Part shown: positions 1 through 5,878 of the stretch, piece after piece | How positions within the stretch are numbered: the first letter of the stretch is position 1 | How the letters are laid out: the number at the start of each line of letters is the position of its first letter | From: Acidobacteriota bacterium | Lineage (GTDB): Bacteria; Acidobacteriota; Aminicenantia; UBA2199 | DNA length: 5,878 nt | Direction of reading: 5' to 3' | NCBI GenBank assembly: GCA_021817755.1 | Contig: JAKAGC010000289.1 | Coordinates: 1-5,878, forward strand | Translations under genes and position numbers: made by a program | Notes under the pieces: model-generated | Seen by the model: only the letters and a program-made list of their open reading frames with translations | What the model was told of the DNA's origin: nothing | Database searches by the model: none

Positions 1-1087
1 AATATAAAACCGAAGAACCATTATCGATTATAAAAAAATCTCCATTATTTGAGAGGAAAAATTTCTGTAGATTATCCCCTACACCGGGTATTATAGAAAC
101 TTCTCCAGTTTTTGTATCGATGAAATAAAAATTAATCTCTTCGGTTGTTTGTCCTGCTTTTTTTCCATAAAGAACACAAATTCTTCCATTATAAGAAAGA
201 CGAAGCATAGGATATTGTTCCCAATTTCTGGGGATTAATGCGTGCTCACTTCTAATTGTTTGAGAAGGAAAATCATAAATCACAATTTTTCCATCCTGAA
301 TTTGAATAACAGTTTTGCCATCACCGGAAATTGTACAGTTTCCGCTTAATAGTACCCGGCTTTCTCTGTCTACGATACCTTTTCTTTTTGAACCAATATA
401 GGTGCCGTTTTCAGATATTGAATTCACATATGTCGCATACATTTCACTGGCAATTTTGATTTCTTTTGCATCAAATAATTTAGCCGTATCTCCTGAGCAT
501 GCCAGAATATAATTTCCATCTGCCGAAAAGAAAATCTGAGGTTCATCGATATTCCATTTATCCGTTTGCCAGAGAATTTTTCCATTGGATTCTCTATATA
601 CGGCGTTTCCAAAACCTTCCCCTCGGGGGGATTCAAAAATATGTTTCCCATCTTTCAAAAAACGGAATATCAATGGAGAGCTAAAACTTCCTACTTCTAC
701 CGGTTTTTCTCTTCCATTCCAGATATAGGAATTTGGATCCGCTTGTTGGGTACGCATTTTTATATCCCTTGAATTTACTTCTCTGAAACCATAGTATTGC
801 CCATCCGGTGAAATACATACCCAATCGATACATTTTCCTTTTGGAGATTCTCTGTTCCAGACAAATTTTCCCTGATTGTTCCATACAGTAACCTGGGTTC
901 TTTCTTCGGTGAAACCATGTGCACAGATAATTTCACCAGTATCCAGTGCGGCATCCATCATGAAAGCAACTCGAACATCGAAATCTTTTTTCCACAGTAA
1001 ATTTGTTTCGATACTCCAACCTGTGTTCATCCATAAAACGAATACCAAAAATCCGACTGTGAGTAATAAGGCGTTTTGTTTTTTCAT
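1..1087 (-). CDS. Secreted beta-propeller-like (WD40/PQQ-like) protein, 3' end outside window
   Basis: Reading leftward from the ATG at 1087, the frame stays open for 362 codons to the window edge, so the C-terminus is missing. Residues 1-25 look like a Sec signal peptide: MKKQ, then a hydrophobic stretch ending near NTGWS. After it come repeated beta-hairpin motifs of propeller type: SPDGQYYGF (about 93-101), LKDGKHIFE (144), SADGNYILA (188), SENGTYIGS (225), SGDGKTVIQ (254), SYNGRICVL (298) and SNNGDFFII (346). Several are followed by strands such as TAKLFDAK and INFYFIDTKTGEV. This pattern is typical of WD40-like or PQQ-like propellers, which mostly bind partners. I see no catalytic residues and assign no specific function. 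No Shine-Dalgarno sequence lies close to the ATG. The frame also stays open upstream to a GTG at 1168, which would add 27 residues, but the ATG puts the signal peptide at the N-terminus and is preferred. It is divergent from the LRR gene. Confidence 0.85.
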   Translation of the reverse strand, partial: MKKQNALLLTVGFLVFVLWMNTGWSIETNLLWKKDFDVRVAFMMDAALDTGEIICAHGFTEERTQVTVWNNQGKFVWNRESPKGKCIDWVCISPDGQYYGFREVNSRDIKMRTQQADPNSYIWNGREKPVEVGSFSSPLIFRFLKDGKHIFESPRGEGFGNAVYRESNGKILWQTDKWNIDEPQIFFSADGNYILACSGDTAKLFDAKEIKIASEMYATYVNSISENGTYIGSKRKGIVDRESRVLLSGNCTISGDGKTVIQIQDGKIVIYDFPSQTIRSEHALIPRNWEQYPMLRLSYNGRICVLYGKKAGQTTEEINFYFIDTKTGEVSIIPGVGDNLQKFFLSNNGDFFIIDNGSSVLY

Positions 1088-1162
1088 AAGATTTAAATAC
1101 CATATTTTGGTGAAAACTTCAACTCCCCAAAGAGCAAAATCAACTGTTCTTAATTGAGGTTT

Positions 1163-1181
1163 TTTCACCTGTCCGGTGAAA
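1163..1181. promoter_or_regulatory. Inverted repeat upstream of the leftward propeller gene
   Basis: TTTCACC (1163-1169) and GGTGAAA (1175-1181) are perfect 7-bp arms around a 5-base spacer. The element lies about 75 bp upstream of the ATG at 1087, on the leftward gene's side of the divergent intergenic region. It could be an operator half-site pair or a leader hairpin. It overlaps the alternative GTG start at 1168. I found no convincing -10/-35 pair for the leftward gene near it, so its role is open. Confidence 0.35.
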
Positions 1182-1302
1182 CACTATTTCGAAAAGAACA
1201 TGGAATTTTTTACAATAGTTATATGACTGAACTAAATATTGAATACTACATTTAAATATTATCTGATTTAAACAAATGATTCATTCCCTTTATGCATTTA
1301 GC

Positions 1303-1331
1303 TTTACAAAATTTCTTGTAAAGGATATAAT
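1303..1331 (+). promoter_or_regulatory. Sigma-70-type promoter of the LRR protein gene
   Basis: TTTACA (1303-1308) and TATAAT (1326-1331) are separated by exactly 17 bp. This is one mismatch in the -35 hexamer and a perfect -10 hexamer. Transcription would begin near 1338, giving a leader of about 30 nt before the ATG at 1369. The spacing, the match and the position in front of a large rightward gene all agree. Confidence 0.8.
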
Positions 1332-1357
1332 AATCATCATGAACAAAGAATTAAAAT

Positions 1358-1362
1358 AGGAG
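1358..1362 (+). promoter_or_regulatory. Ribosome binding site of the LRR protein gene
   Basis: AGGAG lies 6 nt before the ATG at 1369 and 9 nt before a second in-frame ATG at 1372. Both starts are usable. Either one gives the same signal peptide, differing by one methionine. Confidence 0.75.
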
Positions 1363-1368
1363 TTTTCA

Positions 1369-3828
1369 ATGATGCGTAAGATTACGGTATTAATGTTAGT
1401 GGTATTATGTTTTTCTGTAATGAATTTCGCAGCGATTTCGTCTTCGGAAAGAACTGCATTAAAGGCATTATATAACGCTTTAGGTGGGGATGAGTGGACC
1501 GATAATGAAGGATGGAAAACCGCTCCTCTGGATTCTGACGGCTTTGCGATGTCGGGAACCGAAGGAACATGGGCAGGTGTTACGGTTAGTAATAACCATG
1601 TAACGGATTTATATCTTCCATATAACAAGTTAGAAGGAGCCATTCCTTCTGAAATCGGAAACCTTGTTTATCTTACCGGTATCAACTTAAATTATAATTC
1701 GATTAATGGTAGTCTACCTTCTCAAATCGGAAACTTAACTAAATTACTAAATTTAAATCTGTTAAGTAATAAAATAAGCGGCAGTCTTCCTTCTCAGATG
1801 GGAAAATTGACAAGTTTGCGTGTTCTCATGCTAAATTTTAATAAACTAAGTGGATCGATTCCTTCCGATTTTGGCTCAATGACTAGTCTTCAAGGACTTT
1901 ACCTTTCCGATAACCAATTAACCGGGACTATTCCCTCTTCATTGGGAAATTTAAAGAGTTTAAAATCAATCAATTTTTCCAATAATGCATTAACAGGAGG
2001 AATTCCTTCGCAGTTTGGAAGCTTAACCAAACTTGTTATTTTAAATTTTTCGAATAACGATTTAAGCGGAAGTATTCCCTCTACGCTGGGGAGTTTGACT
2101 AACCTGGTTGAATTTCGTGTTGGGAATAATGGTTTAAGTGGAAAACTACCGTCTCAACTCTCGAATCTAACGAAATTGTATTATTTCACCCTAAATAATA
2201 ATCAATTTTATGGTGAGATTCCATCAGGGTACAAAAATTTGAAAAATGTAGCCGGACTCGATATCGGCAACAATTGCTTACGCGCTTCCGATTCAGCAGT
2301 AAGAACCTGGTTAGCTTCACGCGATCCCGATTGGGAATCGAATCAGACCAATTGTGGGACTCCTGAAATTACATTAGATAGGTCTCAATTAAATTTCGGA
2401 TCAAATGCAGTCGGTATTGCCTCCTCTCCGCAAACAGTACTTATCGACAACACCGGAAGCGGTGATTTGAGCTGGACCGCTACCTCTAATGCAACCTGGT
2501 TACTCGTTTCCCCTTCCACCGGCTCCAATACTGGGAATATATCCATTTCTGTAAATGCCTCCGGTTTAGAAGTCGGAATTTATAGTGGAACCATCACCGT
2601 TTCAGCACCTGATGCACCCAATTCCCCTCAAACTATATCCGTTAGTCTACAGGTATATGGTAGCCAGGGAAGTTCACTGCCTCCTTTCGGTGAATTCTCG
2701 ACGCCTGTCGAAGGTGTTACTGTGAATAACAGTATACCTGTTACAGGTTGGGTTCTCGATGATATTGGTGTATCCAGTGTAAAAATTTATAATGACGATA
2801 TTTATGTAGGAGATGCCATTTTTGTAGAAGGGGCTCGTCCTGATGTTCAAGCGGCTTTTCCAAATTATCCCAATAACTATAAAGCCGGATGGGGATATAT
2901 GTTATTAAGCCGTTTCCTTCCTAATGGAGGAAATGGAGTATATAACCTTGTGGCAAAAGCAACAGATCTCGAAGGAAACGAATTTGTTCTGGGTTCAAAA
3001 AGTATTACTATAGATAATGAAAATGCAAAAGATCCCTTTGGTGCCCTTGATACTCCTACCCAGGGAGGGCTTGCTTCGGGAACTGCTTTCATCAATTGGG
3101 GATGGGTCTTAACTCCTCAGCCCGCATCTATAGCCACTAATGGTTCAACTATTTATGTATTTGTGGACGGTGTAAATATCGGTCATCCCAAATACAATGT
3201 ATACAGACCGGATATTGCCTCTTATTTCCCCGGATACGCTAACAGTAACGGTGCAAGTGGTTATTTCTCCATGGATACTACTTCTTATACCAATGGAATT
3301 CATACCATTGCATGGACTGTTTCAGACAGCGCAGGCAGAACCAGCGGCGTTGGCAGTCGATTTTTCTCAATTTTAAATACCGATTCTTCCGAATCGTCGA
3401 AAAACAGGCAAATTACTCAGAGCAAAAAAAATTCAAGTGTTAATGGGTTGATTTCTCTTGCTGATATTCCCACCGATTCATCTCCTGTTTCCTTCTATAC
3501 AGGTTTTGATAAAAACTCTACTCCTTGCTGGGTCGGAACTGGTGAAAATGAGACGGATGTAATTATTTTAAAGGAATTGGAGCGCATCGAAGTCGATTTA
3601 AAAGGGTATGATACTACCTTAACTCATTTCTCCGGTTATATGAAAGTTGGGAATGGATATGAATCATTACCCGCCGGTATTACCCTGGACAGTAAAAATG
3701 GTATCCTTTATTGGCAACCCGCTCCCGGATTTATAGGGGAATATGGTTTCTTATTTGTCGGAACTGATGAAGATGGTAGACAAATAAAGAAACATGTTCG
3801 TGTTAGAATTGAACCTCTAGGAATTTAA
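1369..3828 (+). CDS. Secreted plant-type leucine-rich repeat protein with BACON-like and Ig-like domains
   Basis: This is an 819-residue exported protein. Residues 1-22 are a signal peptide (MMRKITVLMLVV..., cleavage likely after NFAA). The cysteine at 14 is not in a good lipobox. Residues 25-77 form an N-terminal LRR cap (ERTALKALYNALGGDEW...GW). Residues 78-293 are nine LRRs of exactly 24 residues, of the plant-specific form LxxLxLxxNxLxGxIPxxxGNLxx. Residues 294-329 form the C-terminal cap, with Cys303 and Cys329 possibly paired. Residues 332-430 resemble a BACON domain (ATWLLVSPSTG, then G-Y-SGTITVSAP). Residues 440-550 and 557-670 are two related Ig-like domains, sharing GWV, RPD(V/I) and FPxYxN. 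A polar Ser/Lys/Asn-rich linker follows, and residues 736-816 form a putative Ig (He_PIG-like) module (LPAGITLDSKNGILYWQP...GFIGEY). These domains bind proteins or glycans, so an adhesive or surface-binding role is inferred. No sorting anchor is visible. Confidence 0.92.
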   Translation: MMRKITVLMLVVLCFSVMNFAAISSSERTALKALYNALGGDEWTDNEGWKTAPLDSDGFAMSGTEGTWAGVTVSNNHVTDLYLPYNKLEGAIPSEIGNLVYLTGINLNYNSINGSLPSQIGNLTKLLNLNLLSNKISGSLPSQMGKLTSLRVLMLNFNKLSGSIPSDFGSMTSLQGLYLSDNQLTGTIPSSLGNLKSLKSINFSNNALTGGIPSQFGSLTKLVILNFSNNDLSGSIPSTLGSLTNLVEFRVGNNGLSGKLPSQLSNLTKLYYFTLNNNQFYGEIPSGYKNLKNVAGLDIGNNCLRASDSAVRTWLASRDPDWESNQTNCGTPEITLDRSQLNFGSNAVGIASSPQTVLIDNTGSGDLSWTATSNATWLLVSPSTGSNTGNISISVNASGLEVGIYSGTITVSAPDAPNSPQTISVSLQVYGSQGSSLPPFGEFSTPVEGVTVNNSIPVTGWVLDDIGVSSVKIYNDDIYVGDAIFVEGARPDVQAAFPNYPNNYKAGWGYMLLSRFLPNGGNGVYNLVAKATDLEGNEFVLGSKSITIDNENAKDPFGALDTPTQGGLASGTAFINWGWVLTPQPASIATNGSTIYVFVDGVNIGHPKYNVYRPDIASYFPGYANSNGASGYFSMDTTSYTNGIHTIAWTVSDSAGRTSGVGSRFFSILNTDSSESSKNRQITQSKKNSSVNGLISLADIPTDSSPVSFYTGFDKNSTPCWVGTGENETDVIILKELERIEVDLKGYDTTLTHFSGYMKVGNGYESLPAGITLDSKNGILYWQPAPGFIGEYGFLFVGTDEDGRQIKKHVRVRIEPLGI
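1600..2247 (+). repeat. Nine tandem 72-bp LRR-coding units
   Basis: Codons 78-293 fall into nine consecutive 24-codon units with no insertion or deletion. Each unit has an L(or V)xxLxL start, an N-x-(L/I/F) ladder position, a G-x-(I/L)-P-S step and usually a GNL or GSL end. The DNA units differ considerably in sequence, so the register is kept by protein selection rather than by very recent duplication. A degenerate tenth unit (from residue 294) leads into the C-terminal cap. Confidence 0.9.
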
Positions 3829-3921
3829 GGAATTTATAATTAAAAATGAAAATAGATTAAAAAATCTAAAATATTTTAAGTGAATAAAATTTGAATTTTG
3901 AAAAGAAAAGAAGAAGAATAG

Positions 3922-3948
3922 GGAGCTCATGATTTAATCATGAGCTCC
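3922..3948. terminator. Perfect hairpin between convergent genes, likely bidirectional terminator
   Basis: The left arm GGAGCTCATGATT (3922-3934) and its exact complement (3936-3948) flank one central base, giving 13-bp arms; with a realistic loop the stem is 11-12 bp. It lies 18 nt past the stop codon of the leftward propeller gene and 93 nt past the stop of the LRR gene. Leftward transcription leaves the stem into a pyrimidine-rich stretch (CTATTCTTCTTCTTTTC), a fair but not pure U-tract. Rightward transcription has no U-tract. A near-identical element lies at 5266-5292. Confidence 0.7.
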
Positions 3949-3966
3949 TTCACTGTGGTTTAAGTA

Positions 3967-5031
3967 TTACTGGATAGTTGTGAAGTTAATACCGGTGGGG
4001 AGACCGTTACAATGGAGCTGATTAACTTCTGTATTCGTAGTTAAATCGATAACGGTAACTTCTACAACGCCGCCGGAGAGAGTCGGGTTAGAGACATACA
4101 GGTAGTTACCCGATGGATCAATAGCGATTGTATCCACACCAAACAACTGACTGGTTCCCCTGGGAATGGACATCTGGATAAAACCGCCGCTGGTTGCGAT
4201 TCCGGGACCGGAAATGTTAATAATATTGATCCTGGGGCCGTAGGTTACAGAGGAACTCAAATAATAAGCTTTGGTCCCGTCTTTGGAGAAAACGCAGGAT
4301 TGACCGCTCTTGGAGGATAAAGTTACTATACTCTTTTCTGCTAATCCGCCATCAGGATTCAGTTTAAACACCGGGCAATCATAACGGGCTGAATCCACAG
4401 CGATTACGGTTCTACCATCCGGAGAGATGACCACATTAACCGGCCTGCCCATCATCTGAATAGACTGGGCAAACTTCAATGTGCCGTCTTCACCTAACAG
4501 ATATGAGTGAATCGCTTGATTCCAATAGTCGGCGAATACTACGATTTTTCCATCCGGAGAAATTGCAACAGCCTGGGCCTGGTTTCCATTTAAATTATAA
4601 TTGAAAACCAGTTCATAATTGCCAATATCAACAACAGCGACTTTGCTGGTGAATCCGCCATCTGTAATTAACACATATTTGCCATCAGGTGTAACATCCA
4701 TATCTTCTGCGAAGAAGGGGATATCTACGTATCCGAGTATTTCCGGTTGAGCGGAAAAACCGCCTGAGATATCGACGATGAAGATACGGCTATCACCGAA
4801 ATTGGAAATTATCGCTTTTTTGCCATTTGGGGTGAAAACAACATCAAAGAGCCCACCACCATAGCTTCCTAAATATCCCTTCAACATAGAATCAGAAAGT
4901 TTCTGAGTTAAAGGATTGATAAAATGAAAACTATTTGTGTTTGAATTTAGTACAACACCAATGGGTTCCTCCGCTACAGCCTGGAAAACAAATAATAATG
5001 ATAATAATGTTAAAAAAAACAATTTTTTCAT
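3967..5031 (-). CDS. Secreted seven-bladed beta-propeller protein (YVTN/lactonase-like fold)
   Basis: This is a complete 354-residue protein. Residues 1-20 are a clear signal peptide (MKKLFFLTLLSLLFVFQAVA, cut before EEP). Propeller motifs follow at regular intervals: TPNGKKAIISN (67-77), TPDGKYVLITD (114-124), SPDGKIVVFAD (158-168), SPDGRTVIAVD (203-213), SKDGTKAYYLS (249-259) and DPSGNYLYVSN (305-315). With the N-terminal strands (IGVVLNSNTNSFHFINP) and the C-terminal PTGINFT strand closing one blade, seven blades are likely. YVTN and lactonase-type propellers share this pattern. No lactonase metal or active-site set could be recognised, so a binding or structural role is as likely as an enzymatic one. 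There are three cysteines (219, 246, 341). The start is supported by the signal peptide and an upstream TAAGGAGG. The gene has its own promoter and terminator, and a paralogue lies directly upstream at 5311-5878. Confidence 0.9.
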   Translation of the reverse strand: MKKLFFLTLLSLLFVFQAVAEEPIGVVLNSNTNSFHFINPLTQKLSDSMLKGYLGSYGGGLFDVVFTPNGKKAIISNFGDSRIFIVDISGGFSAQPEILGYVDIPFFAEDMDVTPDGKYVLITDGGFTSKVAVVDIGNYELVFNYNLNGNQAQAVAISPDGKIVVFADYWNQAIHSYLLGEDGTLKFAQSIQMMGRPVNVVISPDGRTVIAVDSARYDCPVFKLNPDGGLAEKSIVTLSSKSGQSCVFSKDGTKAYYLSSSVTYGPRINIINISGPGIATSGGFIQMSIPRGTSQLFGVDTIAIDPSGNYLYVSNPTLSGGVVEVTVIDLTTNTEVNQLHCNGLPTGINFTTIQ

Positions 5032-5042
5032 CTGCCTATCTA

Positions 5043-5069
5043 CCTCCTTATCTATTCTAATGAATAGAT
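5043..5069 (-). promoter_or_regulatory. Ribosome binding site with adjoining leader hairpin
   Basis: On the minus strand, TAAGGAGG (5050-5043) is a full-strength Shine-Dalgarno sequence. Its spacing to the ATG at 5031 is somewhat long, 11 nt. Directly upstream, ATCTATTC (5069-5062) and GAATAGAT (5057-5050) form a perfect 8-bp stem with a 4-base loop. The stem's last base is the T at the start of the TAAGGAGG. The hairpin lies inside the predicted leader of about 54 nt. It may affect ribosome access or messenger stability, or it may be a transcription-factor site. These readings are inferred. Confidence 0.55.
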
Positions 5070-5091
5070 GATACTTTAAGTACTCATTTTA

Positions 5092-5120
5092 ATTGTAATT
5101 GAAGAAAATATAGTTGTCAA
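5092..5120 (-). promoter_or_regulatory. Sigma-70-type promoter of the complete propeller gene
   Basis: On the minus strand, TTGACA (5120-5115) and TACAAT (5097-5092) are separated by exactly 17 bp. This is a perfect -35 hexamer and a one-mismatch -10 hexamer. Transcription would start near 5085. The DNA upstream of the -35 has A/T tracts (5130-5165) that could act as an UP element. The promoter shows that this gene is transcribed on its own and not only by readthrough from the paralogue at 5311-5878. Confidence 0.82.
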
Positions 5121-5260
5121 TACCTTCTATTCTTTTTAGCTATTTAGTCTTTATAAAAAATAATGTATACTCTTTTAAATATTCTAATATTTATTTATTA
5201 AAAGAGAGGTAAGTAGCAATTTTGAATGTTTTGATTATGAGTGGAATCTAACGGAGGGTA

Positions 5261-5297
5261 ATAAAGGAGCTCATGATTAAGTCATGAGCTCCTTTAT
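5261..5297. terminator. Perfect 16-bp-arm hairpin after the partial paralogue
   Basis: ATAAAGGAGCTCATGA (5261-5276) and its exact complement (5282-5297) flank a 5-base loop. The 27-bp core (5266-5292) matches the hairpin at 3922-3948 in both arms except near the loop. The core begins 18 nt past the stop codon of the leftward paralogue. Read leftward, the stem ends in CCTTTATTA, a short U-rich run, so an intrinsic terminator is likely but of modest quality. It also separates the paralogue from the downstream gene's promoter at 5092-5120. Confidence 0.7.
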
Positions 5298-5310
5298 GAA
5301 AGTTTAAAAA

Positions 5311-5878
5311 TTACTGGATCGTTGTAAAAGCAATACCGGTAGGAATACCATTACAATGAAGCTGATTAACTTCTGTTTTGGTGGTTAAATCAATAACGGT
5401 TACTTCAACAACACCGCCTGAAACGGTTGGATTTGAAACATACAGGTAGTTGCCGGAGGGATCGATAGCGATTGTATCGACACCGAATAACTGGCTGGTT
5501 CCTCTGCCGATTGACATCTGAACGTAACCTTCATATGTACCGATTCCCGGAGCTGAGATATCAATGATATTAACTCTTGGGCCTTTTGTCCAGGAATTGC
5601 TTAAGTAATACGCTTTTGTCCCATCGTGAGAAAAAACGCAAGACTGTCCGCTTTTCGATTCAAATGTTGCGGTGCTCTTTATTGCCATTCCGCCGGTAGC
5701 GGTGTCCAGTTTGATTACCGGGCAATCGTAACGGTTGGAGAGTACAGCAATAGCAGTTTTGGAATCCGGGGAGATTGAAAGGTTAACAGGTCTGCCATTT
5801 GCTAAGTAAAGAGTTTGAGCAAATGTCAGAGAACCGTCTTCACCCAATAAATAGGAGTGTACCATGGCACCGAAATAA
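5311..5878 (-). CDS. Paralogous secreted beta-propeller protein, N-terminal part outside window
   Basis: The frame runs to the right edge without a stop, so 5' sequence is missing. An ATG at 5865 is internal: the residues before it (YFGA) continue the alignment with the neighbouring propeller (DYWNQ). The visible 188 or so residues match residues 169-354 of the 3967-5031 product at about 74% identity, by hand count. The last 69 residues differ at only five positions. Shared landmarks are HSYLLGEDG, SISPD, RYDCPV, SKSGQSCVFS, DGTKAYYLS, DPSGNYLYVSN and the FTTIQ end. This segment holds about the last three and a half blades. The protein is presumably exported like its paralogue, but its signal peptide is not in view. 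No active-site residues can be named. It is tandem and co-directional with the complete copy, separated from it by 279 bp. Confidence 0.88.
   Translation of the reverse strand, partial: YFGAMVHSYLLGEDGSLTFAQTLYLANGRPVNLSISPDSKTAIAVLSNRYDCPVIKLDTATGGMAIKSTATFESKSGQSCVFSHDGTKAYYLSNSWTKGPRVNIIDISAPGIGTYEGYVQMSIGRGTSQLFGVDTIAIDPSGNYLYVSNPTVSGGVVEVTVIDLTTKTEVNQLHCNGIPTGIAFTTIQ

Noticed and set aside
876..1157. 93-codon rightward reading frame opposite the leftmost propeller gene
   Set aside because: It lies antisense to a signal-peptide-bearing gene with clear propeller motifs. It has no credible ribosome binding site and its protein lacks recognisable features. The other short frames at 424-884 are shadows of the same gene.
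1369..1440. Lipoprotein signal at Cys14 of the LRR protein
   Set aside because: The residues before the cysteine (VVL) do not fit a normal lipobox, and a standard signal peptidase site lies further on at NFAA.
1290..1643. Leftward frames opposite the start of the LRR gene (1290-1643 and 1382-1570)
   Set aside because: They overlap the LRR gene's promoter, signal peptide and cap in antisense, and have no supporting signals.
2877..3095. 72-codon leftward frame inside the Ig-like region
   Set aside because: Antisense shadow of a well-supported coding region, with no domain features.
3853..3868. TAGATT/AATCTA inverted repeat as terminator of the LRR gene
   Set aside because: It is only 6 bp, mostly A/T, with no U-tract, in an A-rich stretch where such repeats arise by chance. 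The hairpin at 3922-3948 is a better candidate.
5273..5287. Tiny frame (ATG ATT AAG TCA TGA) after GGAG on the plus strand
   Set aside because: Four codons inside a hairpin. The GGAG and ATG are part of the palindrome, not a translation signal.
3922..5297. Pair of palindromes as CRISPR repeats, integron attC sites or ends of a mobile element
   Set aside because: There are only two copies, more than 1.3 kb apart. No spacer periodicity, attC core, transposase or target-site duplication is visible. Terminators tied to the duplicated gene explain them more simply.
5311..5865. Complete 184-residue protein starting at the ATG at 5865
   Set aside because: The frame continues to the window edge and the upstream residues still align with the paralogue, so the ATG is internal and the gene is simply cut by the window. 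For the same reason it is not called a pseudogene.

Overview
The window is AT-rich, gene-dense bacterial DNA. It carries four protein genes, all apparently for exported, repeat-built proteins. No RNA gene, mobile element or CRISPR array is visible. The domain mix is a plant-type leucine-rich repeat (LRR) joined to BACON-like and Ig-like domains, next to several secreted beta-propellers. That suggests an uncultured-type Gram-negative lineage rich in secreted repeat proteins. Candidatus Aminicenantes is my best guess, from remembered similarity of the C-terminal 'FIGEY' module, and it is unverified. The sigma-70-like promoters and AGGAG/AAGGAGG ribosome binding sites are ordinary bacterial ones.

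Layout. (1) Positions 1-1087, minus strand: a secreted beta-propeller-like protein whose 3' end lies beyond the left edge. It is open for 362 codons. (2) 1088-1368: a divergent intergenic region with a near-consensus promoter for the rightward gene and a small inverted repeat on the leftward gene's side. (3) 1369-3828, plus strand: an 819-residue secreted protein with an N-terminal cap, nine exact 24-residue LRRs, a BACON-like domain, two related Ig-like domains and a C-terminal putative Ig-like module. (4) 3829-3966: a convergent intergenic region with a perfect hairpin. (5) 3967-5031, minus strand: a 354-residue secreted beta-propeller of the YVTN/lactonase-like type, with its own strong promoter and a leader hairpin touching the ribosome binding site. 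(6) 5032-5310: an intergenic region with that promoter and a second, nearly identical hairpin. (7) 5311-5878, minus strand: the C-terminal half of a paralogue of gene 5, cut by the right edge.

The genes do not form one operon. The LRR gene diverges from gene 1 and converges on gene 5, and genes 5 and 7 are tandem paralogues with separate terminators. All visible N-termini are signal peptides. No enzyme active site, transporter or regulator is visible, so a shared role at the cell surface or in the periplasm (binding, adhesion) is inference only. The most distinctive signals are the duplicated palindrome placed exactly 18 nt after the stop codon of both paralogues, and the steep conservation gradient along those two proteins. 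I see no evidence for a defined new multi-gene system.
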